In this document: positions 1-7,331 of the stretch, piece by piece
How the letters are laid out: every line of letters starts with the position of its first letter
How positions within the stretch are numbered: the stretch's first letter is position 1
Assembly: GCA_014238445.1 (NCBI GenBank)
Contig: JABABC010000008.1
Coordinates: forward strand, 1-9,821
Source of the DNA: Coxiellaceae bacterium
GTDB lineage: Bacteria > Pseudomonadota > Gammaproteobacteria > Coxiellales > Coxiellaceae
Direction: 5' to 3'
Length of the DNA: 9,821 bases
Position numbers and translations under genes: made by a program
Notes under the pieces: model-generated
What the model saw: the letters and a program-made list of their open reading frames with translations, nothing else
Database searches by the model: none
Told to the model about the DNA's origin: nothing

Positions 1-667
1 AAGACCAGTGCACATGCCCAATGATGGGTAAAGTTTGATTTGCATGATCGGGGGCCGCAGAAAATACTGCCATATAATCCACTGTACCAAAAGACGCAAC
101 AATGGCTGCAATCGCTAAAATAAATCCAAAATCACCCACACGGTTTACTATGAAAGCTTTCAAACTTCCGTCGGCTGCTGATGGCTTTGCAAAATAAAAA
201 CCAATCAATAAATAAGAAACCAAACCAACGCCTTCCCAACCAAAAAATAACTGTAAAAAATTATTTGCAGTGACCAGCATGAGCATGCAAAAAGTAAAGA
301 GGGACATGTAACAGAAAAAACGCTGATACCCTGGGTCACCATCCATATAGCCAATACTATAGATATGCACCAATGTTGAAACAAAGGTCACAACCATTAA
401 CATCACAGCGGTTAAATTATCCAGATAAAAGCCCACATCAAATTGAAAACTACCACTGATTGCCCAGTGATATAACAGTTGATTCAATGTTTCACCGCCA
501 ACAACGACGCTGATAAAAATCTTACAGGCACACGCGCATGACACCAGCATACACGCGATGGTAACACTATGGGCACCAACACAGCCTATTCTCTTAGCGC
601 AAAGGCCAGCTATCAAACTACCGAGTAACGGAGCAAATACTAAAACAAGCGTATAATAAAACAACAT
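1..667 (-). CDS. nuoL: NADH-quinone oxidoreductase subunit L, N-terminal part (runs off the left end)
   Basis: Antiporter-like proton-pumping subunit at the distal end of the complex I membrane arm. I translated this stretch by hand: 222 residues are open from ATG at 667 to the window edge, about a third of the usual 610-660 residue protein. Family landmarks are GYMDGDPGYQRFF, LFTFCMLMLV, FFGWEGVGLVSYLLIGF and KAFIVNRVGDFGF. Glu145 (in GWEG), Arg176 and Asp179 (in RVGD) sit one position after E. coli Glu144, Arg175 and Asp178, so the acidic proton-channel residue of the first half-channel is kept. The start is supported by an AAGGAG Shine-Dalgarno six bases upstream that overlaps the nuoK stop; the gap to nuoK is 10 bases. 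Oddity: six cysteines fall between residues 23 and 48, in and around the second hydrophobic segment. NuoL, M and N are homologous, but position right after nuoK and the motifs make NuoL near certain. Confidence 0.97.
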   Translation of the reverse strand, partial: MLFYYTLVLVFAPLLGSLIAGLCAKRIGCVGAHSVTIACMLVSCACACKIFISVVVGGETLNQLLYHWAISGSFQFDVGFYLDNLTAVMLMVVTFVSTLVHIYSIGYMDGDPGYQRFFCYMSLFTFCMLMLVTANNFLQLFFGWEGVGLVSYLLIGFYFAKPSAADGSLKAFIVNRVGDFGFILAIAAIVASFGTVDYMAVFSAAPDHANQTLPIIGHVHWS

Positions 668-673
668 ACTTGA

Positions 674-679
674 CTCCTT
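674..679 (-). promoter_or_regulatory. Shine-Dalgarno of nuoL
   Basis: AAGGAG on the minus strand, six bases before the nuoL ATG at 667. It shares bases with the TAA stop of nuoK (680-678), so ribosomes finishing nuoK terminate on the nuoL initiation site, which favours coupled translation. Confidence 0.7.
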
Positions 680-983
680 AACCCTTTAGCTCATTGAGCT
701 TGTCAACTTGAATATTCCCGCGCTGACGATAAATAACCACCAAAATAGCTAATCCTATAGCTGACTCTGCAGCAGCAACTGCCAGGATAAAAAAGACAAA
801 AATCTGACCTGACAACTGATGAAGGTATTGCGACAATGCAACGAAATTCATATTCACCGCTAATAATAATAGCTCAACGCACATTAACAGTGTAATCAAG
901 CTTTTGCGATTAATAACAACCCCAGCCATAGCAATTGAAAAAATAATGGCGGCCAAGATTAAATAATGACTTAAGGGAATCAT
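678..983 (-). CDS. nuoK: NADH-quinone oxidoreductase subunit K
   Basis: Small membrane subunit of complex I (MrpC/ND4L-like), part of the proton-translocating arm between NuoJ and NuoN. It has 101 residues, about the family norm (E. coli 100), with three hydrophobic helices at roughly 5-24, 30-50 and 60-86. The two membrane glutamates needed for energy coupling are visible: Glu37 in MCVELLLLAVN and Glu73 in VAAAESAIGLA, matching E. coli Glu36 and Glu72. The motif FVFFILAVAAAESAIGLAI is diagnostic. The ATG at 983 overlaps the nuoJ stop as ATGA. An AAGGA Shine-Dalgarno lies at 994-990 inside the end of nuoJ with six-base spacing, so this start is well supported. The stop is TAA, and nuoL begins 10 bases after it. 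Confidence 0.98.
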   Translation of the reverse strand: MIPLSHYLILAAIIFSIAMAGVVINRKSLITLLMCVELLLLAVNMNFVALSQYLHQLSGQIFVFFILAVAAAESAIGLAILVVIYRQRGNIQVDKLNELKG

Positions 984-1597
984 AATCGATCCTTATCGTT
1001 AATAATTCGAAGGCGGGACGCTTTGGATGCACGCTGCTGCTCTGCCACGCTTTGGTAACGTGCGTCCTTCTTAGTACCAAAAAACCCTAAAACAATGGCC
1101 GACACCATAGCAACCAGTAGGATCGCCGCTACAATTTCTACAGGATAGATATAATCACTGTATAATAGCTGTCCTATCATGCCCACATTATCATAATTAG
1201 CTGGCTGCATGGTTAATGCGGTCTGGCCAGAAAGAAAGTGATGAGGATTTAATGCATAGACCATAATCCCTAACATGAAAATGAGCACTAATAGAGCGAT
1301 AGGTAAAAAACGGTAGAATCCTGCGCGCTTCAATTTAACTTGGTCAACAGCCAGCATCATAACAACAAATAAAAACAAGGTCATCACAGCACCAACGTAG
1401 ACAAAAATTAGCACTAATGACAAAAACTCAGCCTGCAAAATCATCCACAAGACCGCCGCTGCAAAGAAGCAAAGTACCAAAAATAATGCGGACTTCACTA
1501 GATCACGCAACAAAACCACAAGGCATGATGAAATAATCAATAGCGCTGAAAAAAAATAAAACGCCCACTGCAACACAGGAATCGAAGTCATTGTCAT
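980..1597 (-). CDS. nuoJ: NADH-quinone oxidoreductase subunit J
   Basis: Membrane subunit of complex I (ND6 family). Its third helix rearranges during the coupling cycle. It has 205 residues (E. coli 184), with five hydrophobic segments: four in the first 115 residues and a fifth around 152-172. The family signature is AEFLSLVLIFVYVGAVMTLF at about 56-75, containing Glu57, Tyr67 and Gly69, followed by LFVVMML. The C-terminal tail from about 174 is polar and basic (GTKKDARYQS through KASRLRI), longer than in E. coli and presumably cytoplasmic. The ATG at 1597 overlaps the nuoI stop by one base (TAATG). A second in-frame ATG two codons later (1591-1589) has an AGG eight bases before it, while the first has a weaker AAGAAAAG eight bases upstream, so the start is uncertain by two residues. 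The TGA stop overlaps nuoK by four bases. Confidence 0.97.
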   Translation of the reverse strand: MTMTSIPVLQWAFYFFSALLIISSCLVVLLRDLVKSALFLVLCFFAAAVLWMILQAEFLSLVLIFVYVGAVMTLFLFVVMMLAVDQVKLKRAGFYRFLPIALLVLIFMLGIMVYALNPHHFLSGQTALTMQPANYDNVGMIGQLLYSDYIYPVEIVAAILLVAMVSAIVLGFFGTKKDARYQSVAEQQRASKASRLRIINDKDRL

Positions 1598-2091
1598 TAC
1601 CTATACTTTTCTTGTTTTTGACGATCTTTTGCTAACTGCTCTTCATAGAGATCACCAATCATTAATAATTTTTCTTTGGTTAATATATTTTCACCTCGAT
1701 GCTCGAAGTGATAATGCATTTCAGGTGTAGCAACGATGGAATCCACGGGACAAGCCTCTTCGCAAAAACCACAATTAATGCACTTAAAAGCATCCACATC
1801 ATATCGAGTGGTGCGCCGTGTGCCATCTTCTAGTCGTGGACCAGCTTCAATAGTGATCGCTGCTGCAGGGCATGCTGCTTCGCATAGTTTACAGGCAATG
1901 CATCGCTCTTCGCCATTAGGGTAACGTCTCAATGCCAGCACTCCACGAAACCGTGGAGAAACGGGCATCTGTTCTTCCGGGTACTGAATGGTTTCTTTCC
2001 GCTTTGTGAAACTTCGCTGCGTCACTGCCAAACCACATAACAGCTCCCAGAGCGTGAATTTTTTAATTTGTGTTAACAACCACTGTTTCAT
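1597..2091 (-). CDS. nuoI: NADH-quinone oxidoreductase subunit I (two [4Fe-4S] ferredoxin)
   Basis: Ferredoxin-like subunit of complex I (TYKY/Nqo9 family). It carries clusters N6a and N6b, which pass electrons from NuoG to NuoB. It has 164 residues, typical of the alpha/beta/gamma type and shorter than E. coli (180). Two CxxCxxCxxxCP motifs are complete: Cys64, 67, 70, 74 (CIACKLCEAACP) and Cys104, 107, 110, 114 (CINCGFCEEACP). The upstream YPEEQMPVSPRFRG is the conserved segment before the first cluster, and the amphipathic N-terminus (residues 1-25) is the membrane-contacting helix. The C-terminus ends in a charged DRQKQEKYR tail. It starts with ATG at 2091, 31 bases after nuoH, with a weak GAGAG Shine-Dalgarno at nine-base spacing. 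The TAA stop overlaps the nuoJ ATG by one base. Confidence 0.98.
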   Translation of the reverse strand: MKQWLLTQIKKFTLWELLCGLAVTQRSFTKRKETIQYPEEQMPVSPRFRGVLALRRYPNGEERCIACKLCEAACPAAAITIEAGPRLEDGTRRTTRYDVDAFKCINCGFCEEACPVDSIVATPEMHYHFEHRGENILTKEKLLMIGDLYEEQLAKDRQKQEKYR

Positions 2092-2122
2092 GATGTTGAT
2101 CTCTCGTCACTTCGCATTCATT

Positions 2123-3133
2123 TTACCCTGCAATATGCACCGCAAAGGCTACCACTAATAACCAAACGATGGACACAGGAATAAGCACTTTCCACCCCAA
2201 CTGCATCAGCTGGTCATAGCGATAACGCGGCATGGTGGCTCTTAACCAAAAATACAAATAAATAAAACAACCTGTCTTTATGACAAACCAGATAATACCT
2301 GGCACCCAAGATAACCACTGCCCTAAATACGGAATACCATCAAAGGGTGATAGCCAGCCACCAAAAAACACTAGAGAAGCAATGCCAGAAATCAACAACA
2401 TGTTGGCATATTCAGCTAGAAAGAATAACGCAAACCCCATGCCAGAATACTCAACATGAAAACCAGCAACAATTTCAGCTTCACCTTCAGCAATATCAAA
2501 AGGCGAACGATTCGTTTCAGCAACACCCGCAATCCAATAAACGACAAACAAGGGGAATAAAGGGATAAAATACCAATGCCAAAAACCACCCGATTGTTGC
2601 AGAATGATCTCACTTAAATTCATTGTTCCCGTTAAGCACAACACGCCCACAAAGGAAAAACCCATGGCTAACTCATAAGAAATAATTTGTGCCGCCGCAC
2701 GTAATGCACCAAAGGTGGCATAAATCGAGTTGGAGGACCAACCACCAATCAAAACGCCATATATCCCTAATGAGGACATCGCAAAGACAAACAATAAACC
2801 TGCATTAATATTAGCTAACACCCAGTGGTGATCAAAAGGTATCACTGACCAAACCACCAAGGCTGGGGCTAATGCAATCACAGGAGAGATTAAAAACAAT
2901 GTTTTGTCTGCGGCAGAAGGTGTAATGACTTCTTTCGTCAGCAATTTCACAACATCAGCTATAGGCTGCAAAACCCCCATCCAACCCACACGGTTTGGAC
3001 CAATACGAACCTGCATGTAACCAATGACTTTACGCTCTAACATCGTCACGTAAGCCACTATCAGCATTAAGGGAATAATGATGACTAAGATTTTACAAAT
3101 AATAATAAGAACAAACCAAAGCTGATCGATCAC
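2123..3133 (-). CDS. nuoH: NADH-quinone oxidoreductase subunit H
   Basis: Membrane subunit (ND1/Nqo8) that forms the roof of the quinone chamber and links quinone reduction to the proton pumps. It has 336 residues, normal length, with about eight hydrophobic helices. Conserved blocks are ERK at 33-35, RIGPNRVG at 43-50, LQPIADVVKLLTKE at 55-68, GGWSSNSIY at 130-138, ALRAAAQIISYE at 143-154, and the acidic loop 205-231 (AETNRSPFDIAEGEAEIVAG, then EYSG). That loop holds Glu206, Asp213, Glu216, Glu218 and Glu220. Glu154 in QIISYE corresponds to E. coli Glu157. The start codon is GTG at 3133, overlapping the nuoG TGA stop as GTGA, with a perfect AGGAGG four bases upstream. No ATG lies nearby in frame, and the first helix begins at about residue 6, so the GTG start is sound. 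Stop TAA. Confidence 0.98.
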   Translation of the reverse strand: MIDQLWFVLIIICKILVIIIPLMLIVAYVTMLERKVIGYMQVRIGPNRVGWMGVLQPIADVVKLLTKEVITPSAADKTLFLISPVIALAPALVVWSVIPFDHHWVLANINAGLLFVFAMSSLGIYGVLIGGWSSNSIYATFGALRAAAQIISYELAMGFSFVGVLCLTGTMNLSEIILQQSGGFWHWYFIPLFPLFVVYWIAGVAETNRSPFDIAEGEAEIVAGFHVEYSGMGFALFFLAEYANMLLISGIASLVFFGGWLSPFDGIPYLGQWLSWVPGIIWFVIKTGCFIYLYFWLRATMPRYRYDQLMQLGWKVLIPVSIVWLLVVAFAVHIAG

Positions 3134-5505
3134 ACTGCCTCCTGACTCAAAACCACAGACATAGACGCTTGCCCAAACCCCTGCGTCCCCTCACAGCCTG
3201 AAGGAATCACCACCACGTTATCACACAGACGATCATCTGCTCGCAAAGGTAACCGTATCACTGAATCCCCCTGTTTTGCGGTTGTCATATCACCCACCAC
3301 TAAACCTAAACGTTTTGCTGCAGCGCGACTCACTGTCATGCACAATTCTAAACGGTCATGCATTGTTTGTAACGCTTCTGCGCGACGGACAAAGCCATCA
3401 GCGCGATATATTGGCCAAGGCGCCAAACGCAGCATCCCCTCTGAAGACTCATAGGAGTCAGGTAAACTCAATTCCTGATCATGCCCTGCCTCATCACGCG
3501 CATCCCATTGCGCTTGTAGTTCTGCTAACACTTGATGTTCCGTTTGATATTCAAAATCATCCAGCATCATAAAACCCGCCAATGCACGTAATACTTTCCA
3601 AGCAGGCTTTGAATCCCCTTGTGGTATCGTTGCAGCAGAAAATGATTGCCAAGAGCCCTCAGCATTCACAAACGTTCCGGCATTTTCAGCAAATGGGGCA
3701 ATCGGTAAAATGAAGTCGGCATATTCTAACATCGCAGGTGTTGTGTAGGCCGACAAACACACCACTAAACTAGCTTCTGATAAGGCTTTTAAAGCAGAGG
3801 CCGAATACGCACAATCCTGTTCTAATTCTGCACCCAACAATAGATACGCTTTAGTGGGTTGATCCGTTAATAACTGCTGGGCATTTCTGCCAGGTGTTGT
3901 AACAGCTTGATAAGCTGGGCCTTGATGAGGAACGACACCGGCTACATGTGCTCCCGCTGCATTAGCGCCTGAGGTTAAATAACCCACGACAATACCGGCA
4001 TGCTGTTCAATCAATCGTGCCAGTGCACGTATCTGACTGGATTGCGGATGCCCCATAGCATATTCGCCTAACAACACACTCCCCGTCTCAGCCTGCTTCA
4101 GTTGATCCGCTATCGACTTTGCTGAATCAGAGACTGTCACGGAAGCTAGAGCATCGTCTTTAGCCACCTTCTTACCTAACAATGCCTTTGCAATCTGGCC
4201 CAAACTATTGACTAGATCACTAGCAACCATGGCATGCTGCACCGGAAAGATTGCGTCATAAGCTGATGGGTTCACCGATAGAATAACCGCTCCCGATTGA
4301 GAAGCTTGATGAATGCGGTGTGAGAGAATAGGTTGCTCCTGGCGGACATTCGAGCCAACTAATAACACCACATCTAACGATTCAATAGATTCAATCGGCA
4401 TACCCAATTCCGTGAAAGCGTTCCCCTGCCCTTGATCTGAAAAATCTTGCTCACGAATCCGATAGTCCATGTGAGGAGAACCCAAGGCGCGAGTGAATTT
4501 TTGCAATAAATAACACTCTTCTGTCGTGGAATTTGGTGAAGCAATGGCTGCTAATGCATTGCCTTGATATTTCTCGGTTAATGCACGTAATTTATCTGCC
4601 ACTTCTACCAATGCACGCTGCCAACCCACGGCTTTCCATTGGCCTTGCTGTTTAACCTTTGGCTGCAAAACACGGTCTTCATGCGACATCGCCTGATAAC
4701 TAAAACGATCGCGATCACTAATCCAAACTTCATTAATAGATTCCGCATGCCGAGGCACAACCCCCATAATGGTGCGAGCTTCATGATTATCATGGCGTCG
4801 ACAATGCACGTAAATATGAGAGCCGACACAATCATGGGCAGCAATGAAAGGATGCTCTTTTATTTCCCAACCACGGTGAGAATATTTGGAAGGTTTTGCA
4901 TTTAACGCACCCACAGGGCATAAATCAATGACGTTACCTGATAATTCTGACTCAACCAAACGTGACATATAATTTGCAATCGTCGAATGCTCTCCCCGAT
5001 GAATCACACCTAGCTCACGAACCCCTGCTATTTCCTCTCCAAAACGCACACATCGAGTGCATTTAATACAGCGTGTCATTTCAGGGTCGATCAATGGGCC
5101 TAGGTCTGGACTATGCGTGGCAACTTTAGTTTCTTCAAACTCAGAGTGACAACGACCGAAACCAACCGCTAAATCCTGTAATTCGCACATCCCCCCTTGA
5201 TCGCAGATCGGACAATCTAAAGGGTGATTGACCAATAAAAATTCCATCACTGCGCGCTGCGCGTCCAACGCCATTTTAGAGGCCGTATAGACTTTCATAT
5301 TACCTGTCACAGGTGTCGCACACGCTGGCAATGGCTTACGAGAACCCTCCACTTCGACTAAACACATTCGACAGTTAGCGGCAATAGACAGTTTTTTGTG
5401 ATAACAAAATCGAGGAATATAAATACCCACTAAATCAGCGGCCTCGATAATCGTCGCCCCGTCTTCAACGGATACTGCTTTATCATCAATTGTTAGCTCT
5501 AACAT
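3130..5505 (-). CDS. nuoG: NADH-quinone oxidoreductase subunit G (Fe-S subunit)
   Basis: Largest peripheral-arm subunit of complex I. It carries electrons between NuoF/NuoE and NuoI. It has 791 residues, in the usual range. The N-terminal [2Fe-2S] ferredoxin domain (1-75) has N1b ligands Cys34, 45, 48 and 62. The next domain has the His-liganded N5 cluster: His94, Cys98, 101, 107 in HPLDCPICDQGGMCELQ. N4 ligands are Cys146, 149, 152 (CIKCTRC) and Cys196 (DLCPVGA). From about 215 a molybdopterin-oxidoreductase-like region follows (RGWEIKEHPF; LLVGSNVRQEQP; FILPIAPFAENAGTFVNAEG). In this family that region is structural and carries no cofactor. The CxxCxxxC motif for the extra N7 cluster of E. 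coli and Thermus is absent; the equivalent stretch reads HDCVGSHIYVHC. It starts with ATG at 5505, 40 bases after nuoF, the widest gap here. The Shine-Dalgarno is poor (AGGG only two bases away). The TGA stop overlaps nuoH by four bases. Confidence 0.98.
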   Translation of the reverse strand: MLELTIDDKAVSVEDGATIIEAADLVGIYIPRFCYHKKLSIAANCRMCLVEVEGSRKPLPACATPVTGNMKVYTASKMALDAQRAVMEFLLVNHPLDCPICDQGGMCELQDLAVGFGRCHSEFEETKVATHSPDLGPLIDPEMTRCIKCTRCVRFGEEIAGVRELGVIHRGEHSTIANYMSRLVESELSGNVIDLCPVGALNAKPSKYSHRGWEIKEHPFIAAHDCVGSHIYVHCRRHDNHEARTIMGVVPRHAESINEVWISDRDRFSYQAMSHEDRVLQPKVKQQGQWKAVGWQRALVEVADKLRALTEKYQGNALAAIASPNSTTEECYLLQKFTRALGSPHMDYRIREQDFSDQGQGNAFTELGMPIESIESLDVVLLVGSNVRQEQPILSHRIHQASQSGAVILSVNPSAYDAIFPVQHAMVASDLVNSLGQIAKALLGKKVAKDDALASVTVSDSAKSIADQLKQAETGSVLLGEYAMGHPQSSQIRALARLIEQHAGIVVGYLTSGANAAGAHVAGVVPHQGPAYQAVTTPGRNAQQLLTDQPTKAYLLLGAELEQDCAYSASALKALSEASLVVCLSAYTTPAMLEYADFILPIAPFAENAGTFVNAEGSWQSFSAATIPQGDSKPAWKVLRALAGFMMLDDFEYQTEHQVLAELQAQWDARDEAGHDQELSLPDSYESSEGMLRLAPWPIYRADGFVRRAEALQTMHDRLELCMTVSRAAAKRLGLVVGDMTTAKQGDSVIRLPLRADDRLCDNVVVIPSGCEGTQGFGQASMSVVLSQEAV
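3138..3143 (-). promoter_or_regulatory. Shine-Dalgarno of nuoH, deciding a GTG start
   Basis: AGGAGG on the minus strand, inside the last codons of nuoG, four bases before the GTG at 3133. The spacing is short, but the core match is perfect and it supports the non-ATG start. The same core with the same four-base spacing precedes nuoF. Confidence 0.65.
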
Positions 5506-5545
5506 AACCCTATACCCGCTACCTTCTATTTATTGATGGCTTACT

Positions 5546-6808
5546 CTACGCGTGATGGCGCTTAACGTGATCAACAAACTCTTGATAAAAATGTTTTAAA
5601 AACCCTGCAACTGGCCAAGCCGCCGCTTCTCCAAACGCACAAATTGTACGTCCCTCAATGTTCTTTGCGACCTTACCCAACAACTCCAAATCAGACAGCT
5701 TACCCTTACCTTCAGCAATCTTAGTGATTAAGCGGTAAACCCAACCCGTTCCTTCACGACATGGCGTGCATTGCCCACAGGATTCATGCATATAAAAACG
5801 GGAAATTCGCTGTAGCACTTTTACCATGGAGGTTGATTCATCCATCACGATCATACCCCCTGAGCCTAACATGGATCCGGCTTGTGCTAAGGACTCATAA
5901 TCTAAGCAGGTATTCATAATGATATGAGCCGGCAGTACCGGGGCTGAACTTCCACCTGGAATCACTGCTTTTAATTTAGCGCCATTTAATATACCACCAG
6001 CTAACTCTAATAAATCAGGAAATGACAACCCTAAGGGTATTTCATAATTACCTGGCTTGTTAACATGCCCACTGATACTGAATACCTTGGTACCCCCACT
6101 CTTTTCAACACCTATCTCTGCAAACCAAGCAGGAGACTTTTCCAAAATCATGGGCACTGACGCAAAAGTTTCAACATTATTAATGGTGGTTGGCTTGCCA
6201 TACAAGCCAAAGCTTGCAGGGAAAGGTGGCTTAAAGCGTGGATTTGGCCGTCTCCCTTCCAACGCATTCATCAGCGCTGTTTCCTCACCGCAGATATAGG
6301 CACCTCCACTACGCACATTGTAAATATCAATGTCCATGCCACTGTTCAAAACATTTTCACCTAAATAGCCGGCGTCATAAGCTTCTTTCACAGCAGCTTC
6401 GCTGACATGAAAAAACTCATGGAATTCACCACGAAAATAAATATAGCCCACTGTGGCTTTCATTGCGCAGCAAGCAATGGCAATGCCTTCGATAAGCTGG
6501 TGTGGGTTGAGTCGAATAATTTCTCGATCTTTACACGTTCCTGGTTCACTCTCATCAGCATTACAGATCATATACTTTTGACCGGGAACATCGCGAGAAA
6601 CAAAGCTCCACTTCAAACCCGTAGGAAAACCTGCACCCCCGCGACCTCGTAACCCTGATGATTTAAGTGCATCAATCACATCAGCAGGTGGTAACTTTCC
6701 AGAAAGCACCTGCTTGAGTTGATGATACCCTCCCAAACTTTCATACGTTGATAAAGCAGCTGGGTTATCTAACCCACGAGTACGCAGGCATACTTGATCT
6801 AACTTCAT
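5546..6808 (-). CDS. nuoF: NADH-quinone oxidoreductase subunit F (NADH- and FMN-binding)
   Basis: Catalytic entry point of complex I (51 kDa/Nqo1 family). It oxidises NADH, holds FMN and passes electrons to its own [4Fe-4S] cluster N3. It has 420 residues, a normal length. The glycine-rich nucleotide site is at 54-67 (RGRGGAGFPTGLKW). NADESEPGTCKDR follows at 83-95, then the FMN-site segment GGAYICGEETALMNALEG (168-185), KPPFPASFGLYGKPTTINNV around 193-212, and the N3 ligands Cys344, 347, 350 (SCGQCTPCREGTGW) plus Cys390 (GRTICAFGEAAAWP). All key residues are intact. The ATG at 6808 overlaps the nuoE TGA as ATGA and has a perfect AGGAGG four bases upstream. The stop is TAG. It lies between nuoE and nuoG as in the standard operon. 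NuoF-like subunits also occur in NAD-reducing hydrogenases and formate dehydrogenases, but the complete nuo context rules those out. Confidence 0.98.
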   Translation of the reverse strand: MKLDQVCLRTRGLDNPAALSTYESLGGYHQLKQVLSGKLPPADVIDALKSSGLRGRGGAGFPTGLKWSFVSRDVPGQKYMICNADESEPGTCKDREIIRLNPHQLIEGIAIACCAMKATVGYIYFRGEFHEFFHVSEAAVKEAYDAGYLGENVLNSGMDIDIYNVRSGGAYICGEETALMNALEGRRPNPRFKPPFPASFGLYGKPTTINNVETFASVPMILEKSPAWFAEIGVEKSGGTKVFSISGHVNKPGNYEIPLGLSFPDLLELAGGILNGAKLKAVIPGGSSAPVLPAHIIMNTCLDYESLAQAGSMLGSGGMIVMDESTSMVKVLQRISRFYMHESCGQCTPCREGTGWVYRLITKIAEGKGKLSDLELLGKVAKNIEGRTICAFGEAAAWPVAGFLKHFYQEFVDHVKRHHA

Positions 6809-7305
6809 GTGGCCTCCTGCTCTAGCTCATCAACAATGGCATTGATCTTCTCTGCTGTTAACGCTTCATGCAAGACCTTATTATTCACAAAACCCACGGG
6901 TGCTAAATGACAGGCTGCCAAGCACTCTACCTCACGTAAAGTGAAACGCCCATCGGGCGTTGTTTCACCCATTTTAATACCCAAACGAGCTTCCAAGGTA
7001 TTAACAATGGCATCTGAGCCGCGCAACATACAAGATACATTAGTACACACTGCAATTTTATGGCCAACGGGTTTGAACTCAAACATGTCGTAAAACGTAG
7101 CCACTTCATACACTTCAATTGGCTGAATAACTAAATACGCAGCAATCGCATTTATTATTTCACCTGACAACCAACCACCATTTTCTTCTTGTGCTCTCAG
7201 CAATGCCGCAACCACTGCAGAACGACGCTGATCCTCGGGAAATTTCTCGCACCAGTGTTCAATGTGCTGTTTTAGCTCATTGGATAATTCTAATTGATGT
7301 TCCAT
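6805..7305 (-). CDS. nuoE: NADH-quinone oxidoreductase subunit E ([2Fe-2S] thioredoxin-like)
   Basis: Thioredoxin-fold subunit (24 kDa/Nqo2) that carries the off-path [2Fe-2S] cluster N1a beside the FMN of NuoF. It has 166 residues, the same as E. coli NuoE. The N-terminal helical part (1-75) includes RRSAVVAALLRAQEENGGWL and VYEVATFYDMF, both family signatures. The four N1a ligands are Cys87 and Cys92 (CTNVSC) and Cys128 and Cys132 (ECLAAC). The loop after the last cysteine reads HLAPVGFVNNKVLHE. It keeps the AP and N elements, but by my memory of the family it departs from the common APMMQVND form; this is a mild divergence. ATG at 7305 lies 26 bases after nuoD with only a weak, distant purine stretch as Shine-Dalgarno. 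The TGA stop overlaps nuoF by four bases, consistent with tight E-F pairing in the enzyme. Confidence 0.97.
   Translation of the reverse strand: MEHQLELSNELKQHIEHWCEKFPEDQRRSAVVAALLRAQEENGGWLSGEIINAIAAYLVIQPIEVYEVATFYDMFEFKPVGHKIAVCTNVSCMLRGSDAIVNTLEARLGIKMGETTPDGRFTLREVECLAACHLAPVGFVNNKVLHEALTAEKINAIVDELEQEAT
6813..6818 (-). promoter_or_regulatory. Shine-Dalgarno of nuoF
   Basis: AGGAGG on the minus strand within the last codons of nuoE, four bases before the nuoF ATG at 6808. It is one of the two strongest Shine-Dalgarno matches in the window, and it acts at a stop/start overlap. Confidence 0.65.
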
Positions 7306-7331
7306 AATAAATACCGAACCCTAATTCCTAC

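Noticed and set aside
2347..2568. Gln/His-rich 73-codon frame on the plus strand, antisense to nuoH
   Set aside because: The glutamine richness is an artefact: antisense reading of leucine codons in NuoH membrane helices gives CAA/CAG. No independent coding evidence.
3276..3572. 98-codon open frame on the plus strand, antisense to the end of nuoG
   Set aside because: It lies wholly inside a well-supported gene, has no recognisable motif, and its composition is that of reverse-read nuoG codons.
4605..4905. Overlapping open frames of about 80-90 codons on both strands inside nuoG
   Set aside because: Out-of-frame or antisense shadows of nuoG without a Shine-Dalgarno or family resemblance.
3130..5505. 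NuoG as a possible formate dehydrogenase or other molybdenum enzyme
   Set aside because: It has the complete N1b/N5/N4 ligand set of NuoG and sits between nuoF and nuoH. The molybdopterin-like domain is a structural relic in this family.
6057..6652. Two plus-strand open frames of about 80 codons opposite nuoF
   Set aside because: Antisense to conserved NuoF motifs, with no features of their own.
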